Shown here piece after piece: positions 44,574 through 53,374 of a stretch of 64,000 nt of DNA. The DNA comes from Granulicella cerasi (GTDB taxonomy: Bacteria; Acidobacteriota; Terriglobia; Terriglobales; Acidobacteriaceae). A program made the position numbers and the translations under genes. The notes beneath the pieces were generated by a model that was given only the letters and a program-made list of their open reading frames with translations, did not search any database and was not told where the DNA came from. Where the stretch lies: assembly GCF_025685575.1 (NCBI RefSeq), contig NZ_JAGSYD010000001.1, positions 1,181,852 through 1,245,851 of the forward strand, read 5' to 3'. How positions within the stretch are numbered: position 1 is the stretch's first letter; every line of letters starts with the position of its first letter.

Positions 44574-45422
44574 GTGACTGACTCCGCGAACATCGCTGCT
44601 GACATCGAATGTGTCCCCGGCTGGGAGAAGTTTCCCTGGCTGCGCGCTGGCTTCTCGACCCGCCTGCGAGGCGTTTCTACTGTCTACAACTCACACGGCA
44701 TCGGCGAGCTCAACCTCGGCTGGACCGCCACCGACACGCAGGAAGCGGTCGAAGAGAATCGCCGCCGCTTTCTGGCTGCGGTGAACGATGGCAGCGTCGC
44801 GGAACTCGTTACCATCGGCCAGACGCATACGGACGTTACGCAGATCGTCCGCGCTGGGCATGGCAAGCTGTCCACGGACACCGGACGTGCCACGCTCGAG
44901 GGCGACGGCCTGGCAACCGCGCTGCCGGGGCTGATGCTCGGCGTACAAACCGCCGATTGCACGCCGGTGCTCGTCGCGGATGTCGAGAAGCGCGTGGTGG
45001 CGGCCTTCCACGCCGGCTGGCGCGGCACGGCGGCACGCATTGTGGAGCAGGGGATCGCTCTCCTGGTGCAGGAATACAGTTCCCGGCCGGAGGATATGAT
45101 CGCGGCGATCGGCCCGGCGATCGGAGCTTGCTGCTACGTCGTCGGCCAGGACCTCAGAGACCAATTCGACGAGCAGTTCCCCTATGCGGGCGATCTCTTC
45201 CGCGAGATCGATGGCATACCCGCGCCGCAGTTTCATCTCGATCTGCACGAGGCCAACCGCCGACAGCTACTCGACGCCGGTCTCATGCCGCAACAGATCA
45301 CCGTTCTCGGCGAGTGCACCGCCTGTACGAGAACGCCAACGGGCCAGCGGAAGTACTTCTCCCATCGCGACGAAAAGGGCTTCACCGGTCGCATGATCTC
45401 GGCGATCGGGATTACGGGATGA
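44574..45422 (+). CDS. pgeF: PgeF/YfiH laccase-domain protein
   Basis: 282 aa. The family (formerly called polyphenol oxidase) has purine nucleoside phosphorylase/deaminase activity and, in E. coli, edits misincorporated L-Ser in peptidoglycan precursors. Zinc-binding residues are visible in the canonical motifs GQTHTD, GVQTADCTPVLVAD and VAAFHAGWRGTAARIV, plus IGPAIGACCYVVG later. The last part (CTACTRTPTGQRKYFSHR) ends the conserved core with a paired Cys. The GTG start places the coding region seven bases after a -10-like box. It stands alone and is convergent with the ABC permease. Confidence 0.92.
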   Translation: MTDSANIAADIECVPGWEKFPWLRAGFSTRLRGVSTVYNSHGIGELNLGWTATDTQEAVEENRRRFLAAVNDGSVAELVTIGQTHTDVTQIVRAGHGKLSTDTGRATLEGDGLATALPGLMLGVQTADCTPVLVADVEKRVVAAFHAGWRGTAARIVEQGIALLVQEYSSRPEDMIAAIGPAIGACCYVVGQDLRDQFDEQFPYAGDLFREIDGIPAPQFHLDLHEANRRQLLDAGLMPQQITVLGECTACTRTPTGQRKYFSHRDEKGFTGRMISAIGITG

Positions 45423-45432
45423 GGGAATCCAG

Positions 45433-45467
45433 CAAACCCACATCTGCAGAGGCGCAGACGTGGGTGC
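45433..45467. repeat. dispersed hairpin repeat, copy 1
   Basis: A near-perfect hairpin, ACCCACATCTGC paired with GCAGACGTGGGT (one mismatch) around a six-base loop, with CAA before and GCC after. It has the same layout as the element at 59009-59045 and no T-run, so it is more likely a repeat than an intrinsic terminator, though it lies between convergent genes. Confidence 0.5.
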
Positions 45468-45488
45468 CGGCCTGTTGAACGGTGTTGC

Positions 45489-47261
45489 TTAGCTCTTCTT
45501 GCCCAGCTCTTCAAACAGCGCATCGCGACGTTCGAAGGCATAGGCGTCCATTTTGCCGAGGTTCTGCCAGTAGATGAATCCTGCGACCACCGCGAGCGCC
45601 GCGAGGATCAGCGGCATCAGCCAGCCGAAGCCGCTGAAGCGCGCCAACTGCATCAGCGACCAACCCACTGCCGCCGAAAGCAGCAGAATGCCCATGCTGA
45701 TGAGCGCGCTGACGCCATTCGCCTGCTTCTGCGCAGTCTTTTGCAGCTCGATTCTCTTCGGGCTGCTGATCGAGCGGTAGTTGCCGACGGTCATCTCCAC
45801 CGCCAGCGTTGCCAGCGCCCATAGGACGGAGCTCAAGAGCATCACGGGGCTCGGCGCGCCGATCAGGTACGCGATCAGCGCGATGACGGCGATCATCTCG
45901 ATCGCCGCGAGGATCGCGTTCAGCAGATTCTTCGCCAGCAGGACATCTCGCATCTTCACCGGCGCCATGAAGTAGAACTGCGTGCCCGTGCCGTCAAGGC
46001 CGAAGGCGTTGTAGCTGATCGGCACGATGCCGAGGAGTGCATACGAGAGCGCTGCCGGATAGACCCACTCCGATGACGTGTTCGACGTAACGCGCCCGGC
46101 AAAAAGGAAGACCATGACCAGCGGCGCTACGATGCCGTAGAGGATGCCCATGTTGCGGCGGAGGTAAAGAAACTCCTTACCGAGGATGGCCTGAATGGCT
46201 CCGACCGGACGCCCCTGCACGGCAGTCGTCGAAGGCACGGTTCTCGACGCTACACGCTGCTCGGTGTTGACGCGCTTCGGCGTACGAACCGCGTTCGCGA
46301 CGTCGCTCAGGTTCTCACCCGCGAACTCTGCCTTCATGCGCAGGCCAAAGATCGCGAGGAAGAGCGCGCCGTAGAGCACTATCCCCGCCTCTTCCATGAC
46401 GGCCTTTGCGGGCTGGCCGTTCGCGCTGGAAGCGACGGAATCTCCCATTAACCCCGGAGGCAGCAGACGGAAGTATGGACGCGCCTTGTCCCAGTAGAGC
46501 AGCGCGCGGCTCGCGGTCGGGGAGGGCTTCTCCGGCTCGGTAACATGCGTCATGCCCAGCTCGACACTGTCCGGCGTGGTGCTCGTCGCGTGGTGACGAT
46601 GATGGCGACCGTGGTTGCGGTCCATGTTGTAGTGAACGTTCAGCCACTGCACGCTCATGGACGCGATGAAGATCAGCGCTGTGAAGACCTCGCGCGCGCG
46701 TCGCGTGGAGAGCCAGCGGTCCACCCAGGCGAAGACCATGCGCGTGAAAAGCAGATTGACGGCAGCGAAGAGCAGGGCTCCGACCAGCGCCACGAGCCAC
46801 AGGTGTGCGTTACCCACGATGATACCCACCGCCGCTGCCAGCGACAGCACCACCACGAGCACATTGCCGGGGCTAATGATGCCAAAGAAGAGACGTACGA
46901 GCGCGTAGCGACCCACGGTCAGCGGAAAGCGGATGAGCTGCGTCGGATCAAACGTGGTGCCGGGCGAGCCGAGGTTGATGTTGATGAGCTGCGAGAGCAC
47001 GAAGATGCCCCACATCATGCTCGTCACCAGGCCATACTTGCCTTCGCTCGCCGCATACGCGCAGGCGATGCCGATGCCCGCAGCAAGCCCCGCCGCGATC
47101 ACCAGCGTCAGCAGGCCCACAAAGAGCCACGACAGGGCTTCGCTCTTGCCACCCTTGCGCCCAAGCATGTTGCGGAAGATGCGCCAGCGCAGCGTAATGA
47201 TGGCGAGATACTGCGCCTTCGTCTGCTCTGCGGTCCACGGTGCGGAGGTTAGCTCAGCCAT
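45489..47261 (-). CDS. ABC transporter permease (ABC-2-like exporter)
   Basis: 590 aa membrane protein with an N-terminal helical region, about twelve membrane helices and a cytoplasmic loop containing a His-rich stretch (DRNHGRHHRHHATSTTP, about 210-227). The segment AILGKEFLYLRRNMGILYG is the typical amphipathic entry of ABC-2-type permease halves, so the protein looks like two such halves in one chain. It overlaps the ATPase gene by 13 bases and so forms an exporter with it. Substrate unknown. The His-rich loop may bind metal (inference). Confidence 0.8.
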   Translation of the reverse strand: MAELTSAPWTAEQTKAQYLAIITLRWRIFRNMLGRKGGKSEALSWLFVGLLTLVIAAGLAAGIGIACAYAASEGKYGLVTSMMWGIFVLSQLININLGSPGTTFDPTQLIRFPLTVGRYALVRLFFGIISPGNVLVVVLSLAAAVGIIVGNAHLWLVALVGALLFAAVNLLFTRMVFAWVDRWLSTRRAREVFTALIFIASMSVQWLNVHYNMDRNHGRHHRHHATSTTPDSVELGMTHVTEPEKPSPTASRALLYWDKARPYFRLLPPGLMGDSVASSANGQPAKAVMEEAGIVLYGALFLAIFGLRMKAEFAGENLSDVANAVRTPKRVNTEQRVASRTVPSTTAVQGRPVGAIQAILGKEFLYLRRNMGILYGIVAPLVMVFLFAGRVTSNTSSEWVYPAALSYALLGIVPISYNAFGLDGTGTQFYFMAPVKMRDVLLAKNLLNAILAAIEMIAVIALIAYLIGAPSPVMLLSSVLWALATLAVEMTVGNYRSISSPKRIELQKTAQKQANGVSALISMGILLLSAAVGWSLMQLARFSGFGWLMPLILAALAVVAGFIYWQNLGKMDAYAFERRDALFEELGKKS

Positions 47262-48058
47262 GACAGCTCGCCTTCATGTGCCGTATGCTCGGCGCTGTCC
47301 TTGCCCACCACGTTCAGGAATATCTGCTCCAGCGTCAGTCGCTCAGTCTGCGCGCCCTGCTCGGTCTGCAGCTTGGCCTGCACGCCTGCGCGCAGCTCTT
47401 CCAGTGATCCATTGGCCACAATATGGCCCTTGTCGATGATGGCGATGTGCGAGCACAGGCGCTCTACGATCTCGAGCACATGGGAGGTGAGGAAGATCGT
47501 GGCACCGCGTCCGATCATGCCCTGCAGCATCGACTTCAGCGTGCCAGCGGCGACGGCATCGACGCCCTCAAACGGTTCGTCGAGAAAGAGCACCTTTGGC
47601 CCGTGGATCACCGCCGCAGCGAGAGCGAGCTTCTTGCCCATACCGTGCGAGTAGTCCGCCAGCAGCTTCTTCGGCTCGTTGGCAAGGTCCATGAACTCCA
47701 GCAGCTCCGCTGCGCGCTGGCGCGTGGTTTGGCGGTCGAGCCCATACATCTGCCCCACGAACTCCAGATACTCCGTCGCGGTAAGTTTGCCGAAGAGCGC
47801 CATGCCCTCCGGCACGACACCGATCTGCCGCTTCACCTCGAGCGGGTTCGCGAAGAGATCGTTGCCCATGATGCGAATGGAGCCAGACGTCGGGCCGAGC
47901 AGGCCGGTCAGCATCTTGATCGTCGTCGACTTGCCCGCACCGTTCGGGCCGAGGAAGCCGAAGAACTGGCCCGGTGCAACTTCAAGGTCGATGTGGTCTA
48001 CAGCGGTGAAGTTCTGGAAGGTGCGCGTTAGGCCCTGAGCAGAGATGGCTGGCGTCAT
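47249..48058 (-). CDS. ABC transporter ATP-binding protein (exporter)
   Basis: 269 aa nucleotide-binding subunit. Walker A is GPNGAGKST near 42-50, the Q-loop region is QIGVVPEG, Walker B is VLFLDEPFEGVD, and the switch His is in TIFLTSHVLE. The signature, usually LSGGQ, reads YSHGMGKKLALA; this YSHGM form is usual in ABC-2 exporters of the CcmA group. The start at 48058 is chosen over an in-frame ATG at 48127 because a full promoter (TTGGTG-17-TATGTT) lies seven bases upstream of it. First gene of a two-gene operon with the permease. Confidence 0.92.
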   Translation of the reverse strand: MTPAISAQGLTRTFQNFTAVDHIDLEVAPGQFFGFLGPNGAGKSTTIKMLTGLLGPTSGSIRIMGNDLFANPLEVKRQIGVVPEGMALFGKLTATEYLEFVGQMYGLDRQTTRQRAAELLEFMDLANEPKKLLADYSHGMGKKLALAAAVIHGPKVLFLDEPFEGVDAVAAGTLKSMLQGMIGRGATIFLTSHVLEIVERLCSHIAIIDKGHIVANGSLEELRAGVQAKLQTEQGAQTERLTLEQIFLNVVGKDSAEHTAHEGELSWLS

Positions 48059-48065
48059 GCCTACC

Positions 48066-48094
48066 AACATACGGCATCCCGCAACTCCCACCAA
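48066..48094 (-). promoter_or_regulatory. promoter of ABC exporter operon (leaderless layout)
   Basis: On the minus strand TTGGTG (48094-48089), a 17-base spacer and TATGTT (48071-48066) lie seven bases before the ATG at 48058. Confidence 0.55.
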
Positions 48095-48126
48095 TGGATT
48101 CGTGCTGTGGCGTTGCACAAACGACA

Positions 48127-48155
48127 AGAGCGACCTCGCATCGCAAGGTCGCTCT
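48127..48155 (-). terminator. intrinsic terminator of HU gene
   Basis: A 10-bp stem (48127-48136 with 48146-48155) with a nine-base loop; on the minus strand TTGTCGTTTG follows. Located just after the HU stop at 48178. Confidence 0.65.
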
Positions 48156-48177
48156 CTCAGGTGCTGCTTGATTCGGT

Positions 48178-48507
48178 CTAAACTTCTTCGGAAGGGGTTG
48201 CGGTAGAGCCGAGCGGCAAGGAACGCACGCCGCCGGGGTTGACCTGATCGCGCAGGTCTTTGCTCGGCTTGAAGAAGGGCACACGCTTTGCCGGTACATC
48301 GACCGACGCTCCCGTCTTCGGGTTGCGCCCGGTGCGCGAGTTGCGTTTGCGCGTGCGGAAGCTTCCAAAGCCACGTACCTCTACCTTGTCGTCAGCCTTC
48401 AGGGCTTCAGTGATGGAGGCGAAGAGGAGGTCGACGATGGTTTCGCCGTCCCGCCGCGTAAGGTCACCGAGCGCCACTACGTGGTCGACAAGATCGGCTT
48501 TCGTCAT
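48178..48507 (-). CDS. HU/IHF family DNA-binding protein
   Basis: 109 aa histone-like protein that bends and compacts DNA. The N-terminal helical dimerisation part (MTKADLVDHVVALGDLT) and the HU/IHF signature are visible: VEVRGFGSFRTRKRNSRTGR followed by NPKTGASVDVPAKRVPFFKP, with the intercalating Pro in NPKTG. A C-terminal tail of about 17 polar residues extends beyond the usual end. The ATG at 48507 follows GGGAG; an upstream in-frame ATG at 48528 adds seven residues. Sequence alone does not separate HU from IHF subunits. Confidence 0.92.
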   Translation of the reverse strand: MTKADLVDHVVALGDLTRRDGETIVDLLFASITEALKADDKVEVRGFGSFRTRKRNSRTGRNPKTGASVDVPAKRVPFFKPSKDLRDQVNPGGVRSLPLGSTATPSEEV

Positions 48508-48531
48508 AGTCGTTCTACTCCCAAGCAAAGT

Positions 48532-48663
48532 TCAGTCGAGAGACGCGCTCTCGAGAAAAGCGGTGTACCGCGCAATGGTGGTCGTGGGGCCCATGAACTG
48601 CCAGCGTTCGTCCGGCATGGAGAAGTTACCAACGGTGCCGCGACGATGGGGTCGTACATTCAT
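48532..48663 (-). CDS. possible small protein upstream of HU
   Basis: A 43-codon frame from the ATG at 48663 (MNVRPHRRGTVGNFSMP) to a stop 25 bases before the HU start. It is GC-biased at third positions and basic at the N-terminus. It has no clear ribosome binding site, and in-frame ATGs further upstream are possible. It could be a small coupled leader ORF or noise. Not recognised. Confidence 0.25.
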   Translation of the reverse strand: MNVRPHRRGTVGNFSMPDERWQFMGPTTTIARYTAFLESASLD

Positions 48664-48730
48664 CTTGCGCTTTTCCGGCGGCATAAAGCAAATGGCCAAC
48701 GCTGGCGGAGAAGGTAAAGCGCACAAAAGA

Positions 48731-48757
48731 AAGGCCCACGCAAAATGCGTGAGCCTT
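48731..48757 (-). terminator. intrinsic terminator of propeller lipoprotein gene
   Basis: A 12-bp stem with one mismatch (48731-48742 with 48746-48757) and AAA loop; on the minus strand TCTTTTGTG follows, about 35 bases after the stop of the gene at 48792. Confidence 0.75.
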
Positions 48758-48791
48758 CAAGGTAACTACACCGAAGTTGCTAGACGGTGGT

Positions 48792-50813
48792 TTAGTACGA
48801 GGGGGCAGTTCCTGCAAGGGCCGCACCGCTGGCGATCTGCGCCGAAACCGGCGTGATCGTCGGGTAAGCCTGGCCCGGGAACAGCGTGAGGGTGAAGGAG
48901 CCTGGCGTGCAGCTCGTGGTGAGGCAGCCTGAGTTGGCGACCCAGATGTTGCCCTCGTTATCGACCGAGATGCCCTCCGGGTTCGTCAGCGTGTTGCCGT
49001 AGCTGCTGTTGTGGTTCAGCACATAACTGGTGAACTGACCGGCGCTGTTGATGTAGTTCGAGTAGGCGCGTCCGGTGCCGCTGTTCTGCGGAACCGAAGC
49101 GACCGAAGCCGTCTGGTTATACGCCAGCCACAAGGTGCCCGTACCATCCACCGAGATGCCGGTGGGACGGTTGTAGGTCTTGTTGCCGGCCATCGATGCG
49201 CAAGCACCGTTGCCGATGAAGCAGAGGCCGTCTACAGCGTAAGAGGCTCCACCGTTGTTGTAAGCCTTCACTCCGACCAGGTCACCACCAGTCCATGCAG
49301 ACTGACCCGCGAGATCGTTCGCGAAGCCCTTCTGTGAAGTGGAGGTAGCACCACTGACAACGTAGTAGTCGTAGAAGCGGGGAACCGAGCTGTTGTAGCC
49401 GGTGAAGATCAGGTTGCTGCCGTTATCACTCGCAATGCTCTGCGGAATGTAGCTGGCGGCGATGCCCGAGGGGGATCCCGTGACGGTGTAAGCGGTGTGC
49501 GCGGAGTCGATCGTACCGAGCTTCGGAGCCGTTCCCACCATGGAGCCGATGCGCACCTGCGAGTTCGAGTCAATCGAAACCGCGTAGCTCGTCGAGTTCG
49601 CCAGTGTAAACACCGAGTACGTGGAGGGCGCCGTGGTATTGATGCCAGCCACCTTGGTGCTCTGCGTATCAGTGACCCATGCGTAGCCGTTGCCGTCGAT
49701 AGCAATCTGCTGCGGATGCGTCAGGCCTGCGCCGTTGTACGGGCCGTTGAAGCTCTGGCTGGTGACATCGAAGTAGCCGATACCCACCTGGCCGGAAGCG
49801 TTCGACGGGAACCATACGCGGTTCGACGAGTCCGTATCGATCGTGGCGATGGTGTTGGTATCCACGCCAAGGCCGAAGGACGAAGTCGTGAAGCTGATCG
49901 CGAGGCTGAAGTCGTTCGGCTGCGTCGCGAGCGCGGCAGCGAACGCCGGCTGTGTGGGCGGGATCGCGAACAAAGTGCCGACATTCTGCGTCGGGTTCTT
50001 TGCGATCGCTACGGCCGCCTGCAGCGTGTCGTTCGGGCGCGAGCTATAGGTGGTTGCAGTGAAGAGCTTGCCGCAGTTCGAGGTCGCGTCCGAGGTGCCG
50101 GACTGGCCGGTAGAGTTCACGCAAGCTGCGAGGATGTTACCCAGCAGGCTGACCTTGGTGCTCTCGGTCGTCATCGTGCTGGTGCTCGGCATGGGGTTGC
50201 CGGTCGCTACATTGGCGATCAGCCCTGCCGTCGTGTTGCTGCCAAGCACGAGGCCGCGCGAGTACGTGACCACGCTACCGCTCGTAGAGGACGGTCCACC
50301 GAAATTGTCACCGGTAACGCCGCCGTTGCTGGCCGCTGTCGTGTAAGACGTGTTGAAGAAGTTTGCCAGCGCATAGGCTGCAGCGACGGTCGTGATTTCA
50401 TTGATGTTTACGTACGACTGCTTGGCGTTCGTGCAGGTTCCGAGCACGGCTGCCAGGACAGCGTTCGGGTTCGACTGGCCAACGCCAGGGTCGCCGCCCG
50501 AAGAAAGCAGGTAAACGGGGGTGTTGCTCTGCGGGCAGGTGTACGCGCCCGAGGCAAAGGAGAAGCTGCCGGTGCTGTCGGTGGTGGTCGATGCAAGCAG
50601 CGTCGCTGCCGAACCATAGCCGCCCGTACCGTATTGGTAGACGCCGATGACGGAGCCGATGAGCGGCTGCTGGCCACCCATGAGACGGCCATTCAATTCT
50701 CCGGATGCGACGTTGGTCTGAACTTCATTCAGACCCATTCCGCAGCCAGTGAGAGCGAGGGCCAAGCCGCAGCCAAGAAGTCCTGAAATCGTCCGCAGTG
50801 GGGAAAAACGCAT
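48792..50813 (-). CDS. propeller-like (NHL/Vgb-type) surface lipoprotein
   Basis: 673 aa. A lipoprotein signal ends in LALALTGCGMG. Residues about 30-100 resemble a carboxypeptidase-regulatory-like beta domain (SGELNGRLMGGQQPLIGSVI). A Ser/Thr/Asn-rich region follows, and the second half contains several blades of the NHL/SMP-30/Vgb type (QIAIDGNGYAWVTDTQ, GISVDGTGTLWLAY, PEGISVDNEGNIWVANSG). Composition is Asn/Ser/Thr/Gly-rich, as in secreted Acidobacteriota proteins. GGAGG lies eight bases before the ATG at 50813, which is preferred over the frame start at 50843. Ligand or substrate unknown. Flanked by terminators, so monocistronic. Confidence 0.75.
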   Translation of the reverse strand: MRFSPLRTISGLLGCGLALALTGCGMGLNEVQTNVASGELNGRLMGGQQPLIGSVIGVYQYGTGGYGSAATLLASTTTDSTGSFSFASGAYTCPQSNTPVYLLSSGGDPGVGQSNPNAVLAAVLGTCTNAKQSYVNINEITTVAAAYALANFFNTSYTTAASNGGVTGDNFGGPSSTSGSVVTYSRGLVLGSNTTAGLIANVATGNPMPSTSTMTTESTKVSLLGNILAACVNSTGQSGTSDATSNCGKLFTATTYSSRPNDTLQAAVAIAKNPTQNVGTLFAIPPTQPAFAAALATQPNDFSLAISFTTSSFGLGVDTNTIATIDTDSSNRVWFPSNASGQVGIGYFDVTSQSFNGPYNGAGLTHPQQIAIDGNGYAWVTDTQSTKVAGINTTAPSTYSVFTLANSTSYAVSIDSNSQVRIGSMVGTAPKLGTIDSAHTAYTVTGSPSGIAASYIPQSIASDNGSNLIFTGYNSSVPRFYDYYVVSGATSTSQKGFANDLAGQSAWTGGDLVGVKAYNNGGASYAVDGLCFIGNGACASMAGNKTYNRPTGISVDGTGTLWLAYNQTASVASVPQNSGTGRAYSNYINSAGQFTSYVLNHNSSYGNTLTNPEGISVDNEGNIWVANSGCLTTSCTPGSFTLTLFPGQAYPTITPVSAQIASGAALAGTAPSY

Positions 50814-51144
50814 GTAGTTAGCCTCCAGTCGCCGTGGACTCACGTCGTGCTGTCGCTGGCAACTTATTTCTCACTTGTTCTTGTTTTCTTCAAGGAAGCA
50901 GAGAGACTCTTCCTTTGGACAAAGCTATTCACCAAATGGGGTATTGCATTCCGACACGGACTCAGAGTGTTAGAGAGTCGGAGAACATTCAGATGAGAAC
51001 TTTCTTATCTCTATGATGCTTGGGTTTGTCCATTGTTGCCAGCAAAAAGTGTAGAAAAATCAGCAGTATTACCGTAAGGCCACAAAAAAGTCGTACCCGC
51101 GTGGGGTACGACTTTTGAAGTTACCGTGAGGTTACTTTTGCACG
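50814..51144. other. 331-bp AT-rich intergenic region
   Basis: Lies upstream of the minus-strand lipoprotein gene and downstream of sppA. It is less GC-rich than its flanks and contains the sppA terminator (51086-51116). Elsewhere I see no gene or RNA; it should contain the lipoprotein promoter, but none stands out. Confidence 0.5.
51086..51116 (-). terminator. intrinsic terminator of sppA
   Basis: A 13-bp stem (51086-51098 with 51104-51116) with a five-base loop; on the minus strand a run of Ts follows. The sppA stop is about 30 bases away. Confidence 0.85.
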
Positions 51145-52158
51145 TTACTTCCACAGGAAGTAGAAACCCGGCGCCCGGTTCAAAAGCTGTGACGGCGTCG
51201 GAATCAGCGATTCGGCGTCGTCGTCGCCCGAGAGAAGGCCGACCAGGCCATGTTTGTCGCGGGGTGTCTTCACGACTTTAGGCTCGCCGGAGATGCCCGC
51301 CAGCTTTCCGGTAGCCAGCAATGCTTCGTGGTAGCCACCTTCGCTGTCGATGAGGCCGAGCGGAAGCGCCTGTTCGCCGGTCCAGACCTGTCCGGTGGCC
51401 AGCGGCTGGATTCTGGCATCGGTGGAGTGGCGGCCGATGGCGACGTCATGCACGAACTGCGCGTACATGTTGTCGACGAGGCCCTGGAAGTAGGCTTCTT
51501 CCTTCGGCGTCAGCTCACGCGTGGGATCGCCGGCGTCTTTCAGTTCGCCTTTGCTGATGGTAATGTTCTTCATCTTGGCCCAGCGCAGCAGGTCGCCGTA
51601 GTTGGTCCACTGCATGATGACGCCAATGGACCCAACGACCGAAGCCTGGTTGGCATAGATTTTGTCGCAGGCGGAAGCGATGTAGTAGGCGCCCGAAGCG
51701 CCAACGCTTTCTACGCTGGCGACGATCGGCTTATGCGACTCTCTTCGCACGCGCATCACGTCGTGGTAGACCTCTTGCGAGGCGGCAGCACCACCGCCTG
51801 GCGAGTTGATGCGCAGCAGGATCGCCTTGACGTTGTCTTGCTTGGCGAACTTCTCAAGCTGCTTGTCGATCTTGTCCGCGTCGAGGATGACGCCGTTGAT
51901 CTCGACGACGGCCACGGCATCGCCGCCGCCAAAGCCGCTGGAGATCGAATTGTTCTCGCCCTCATGGCTTAGCGACTTAAACGCCGAGGCGAAGATCGCT
52001 GCGACGATGATGAAGACCACGCCGACGATTGCGATCGCGACCACAGCCCAGATCCAGCCATTACGACGCGGCGGCGGTAGCGCTACGTAGCCATAGGGTG
52101 TCTGCGGCGCTTGAGCGGGATATCCGTAGGGGGAAGGGGGCGGAGGCATGCTCGACAT
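51145..52158 (-). CDS. sppA: signal peptide peptidase SppA
   Basis: 337 aa serine protease (S49 family) that degrades cleaved signal peptides in the membrane. A Pro/Tyr-rich cytoplasmic N-terminus (YGYPAQAPQTPYGY) precedes one membrane helix at about 34-56. The protease domain shows INSPGGGAAASQEVY, nucleophile Ser155 (VGASGAYYIASA), and a Lys candidate near 203-207 (ISKGELKDAG). It is the short form with one catalytic domain, so it should assemble as an octamer-type ring. A TACACT box lies seven bases before the ATG. Terminator downstream. Confidence 0.92.
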   Translation of the reverse strand: MSSMPPPPSPYGYPAQAPQTPYGYVALPPPRRNGWIWAVVAIAIVGVVFIIVAAIFASAFKSLSHEGENNSISSGFGGGDAVAVVEINGVILDADKIDKQLEKFAKQDNVKAILLRINSPGGGAAASQEVYHDVMRVRRESHKPIVASVESVGASGAYYIASACDKIYANQASVVGSIGVIMQWTNYGDLLRWAKMKNITISKGELKDAGDPTRELTPKEEAYFQGLVDNMYAQFVHDVAIGRHSTDARIQPLATGQVWTGEQALPLGLIDSEGGYHEALLATGKLAGISGEPKVVKTPRDKHGLVGLLSGDDDAESLIPTPSQLLNRAPGFYFLWK

Positions 52159-52165
52159 GTGCCGG

Positions 52166-52195
52166 AGTGTACCAGCCTTCAGGGGTGCGACCCAA
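52166..52195 (-). promoter_or_regulatory. promoter of sppA (leaderless layout)
   Basis: On the minus strand TTGGGT (52195-52190), an 18-base spacer and TACACT (52171-52166) lie seven bases before the ATG at 52158. Confidence 0.5.
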
Positions 52196-52403
52196 AATCC
52201 CTGCGGCTGCTGGTGACCGCAAGGACGCGCGGGATGAAAAAGTTGTAACGTTTTGGAGACGGGATACGTCTGTGTCAGTAGAGACTCACGAAGGCCAAGC
52301 TCTCTTGCTGTGACGTATTATGGTTTGGTCGAAGGGCTGTCGCGTCTTGCTGGCAGCCTACTGATCATCACTTCTGGGCCCCTTGGATTTCATCAACGAG
52401 AGA

Positions 52404-53264
52404 ATGACTGTGTCCTCCTCCAATCCGGACATGACCGAGCGTCCGCCGGCGCTCAGCATCGTGATCCCCGCGTACAACGAGGCCTTGCGCATTGAAGGCA
52501 CGCTGGAGCGGGTGGTACTCGCCGTCGCGCAGCGACAGTGGGACGCTGAAGTGCTGGTCGTGGACGACGGTTCCAGCGATGAAACGGTCGAGATTGTGCA
52601 TCACTGGATGGACCGCCATCACTGCATCAAGTTGATCTCCAACCTCGGCAACCGCGGTAAGGGCTTTTCGATCCGCAACGGTCTGCTGCAGGCACAGGGA
52701 CGCATTGTGATGTTCACGGACGCCGATCTCTCCGCTCCGATCGAAGAAGCCGAGCGACTCTTCGAGGCGCTGGATGCCGGTGCGGACGTGGCGATCGGTT
52801 CTCGCTGGCTCGACAAGCAGCGCCAGATCGTTCACCAGCCTTTGTATCGCCGCTTCTTTGGCCGCTGCTTCAACATGGTGACGCGTCTGCTGATCGGCTT
52901 GCCGTACAAGGACACGCAGTGCGGCTTCAAGGCGTTCAAGCGCGAGGCGGCACAGGTGATCTTCCGCCTGCAGACCATCGAGCGCTGGGGCTTCGATCCG
53001 GAGATTCTCTTCATCGCCCGCAAGCTGAAGTACAAGATCGCGGAAGTGCCCGTGACCTGGGGACACGATGAGCGTTCGCGCATCTCGTATCTCAAGGACG
53101 GTCTGAAGATGCTGGAAGAGATGTTGCAGGTCCGCACGAACTCCGTCCGCGGTCGCTACGACGAAGCCATTGCCGCGTTCCGCAATACGTCCACGATGGT
53201 GACGCCGCAAGTGAGCGTGCGCACGCTGCTGAACGCAGCTGAGCAGGCCGAAGCCAAGCGCTAG
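52404..53264 (+). CDS. family 2 glycosyltransferase (dolichyl-phosphate mannose synthase-like)
   Basis: 286 aa GT-A enzyme. Nucleotide-sugar binding is shown by LSIVIPAYNEALRIEGTL, VVDDGSSDET (about 53-62), GNRGKGFSIRNGLLQAQG and the metal site MFTDADLSAP. The region QCGFKAFKREAAQVIF and the WGFDPEILF block are typical of bacterial polyprenyl-phosphate sugar transferases such as Ppm1/DpmS, which load a sugar onto a lipid carrier. There are no membrane helices, so it may associate with a partner. The ATG at 52404 is preferred over a TTG at 52383. Acceptor and sugar unknown. Confidence 0.88.
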   Translation: MTVSSSNPDMTERPPALSIVIPAYNEALRIEGTLERVVLAVAQRQWDAEVLVVDDGSSDETVEIVHHWMDRHHCIKLISNLGNRGKGFSIRNGLLQAQGRIVMFTDADLSAPIEEAERLFEALDAGADVAIGSRWLDKQRQIVHQPLYRRFFGRCFNMVTRLLIGLPYKDTQCGFKAFKREAAQVIFRLQTIERWGFDPEILFIARKLKYKIAEVPVTWGHDERSRISYLKDGLKMLEEMLQVRTNSVRGRYDEAIAAFRNTSTMVTPQVSVRTLLNAAEQAEAKR

Positions 53265-53357
53265 CCGCTGCTGCGGATTCGTTTGATCGCACCCATACTC
53301 TGATCGCTTTCTTTCGCGTCGAGTGCAATCGCTTTCCTCAGGTTGAGCGTTCTGGCA

Positions 53358-53363
53358 TATCCT
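53358..53363 (+). promoter_or_regulatory. candidate -10 box for proline dehydrogenase gene
   Basis: TATCCT lies eleven bases before the ATG at 53375, giving a leader of only about five bases. It supports the ATG start over the GTG at 53366. Confidence 0.35.
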
Positions 53364-53374
53364 GAGTGACGAAC

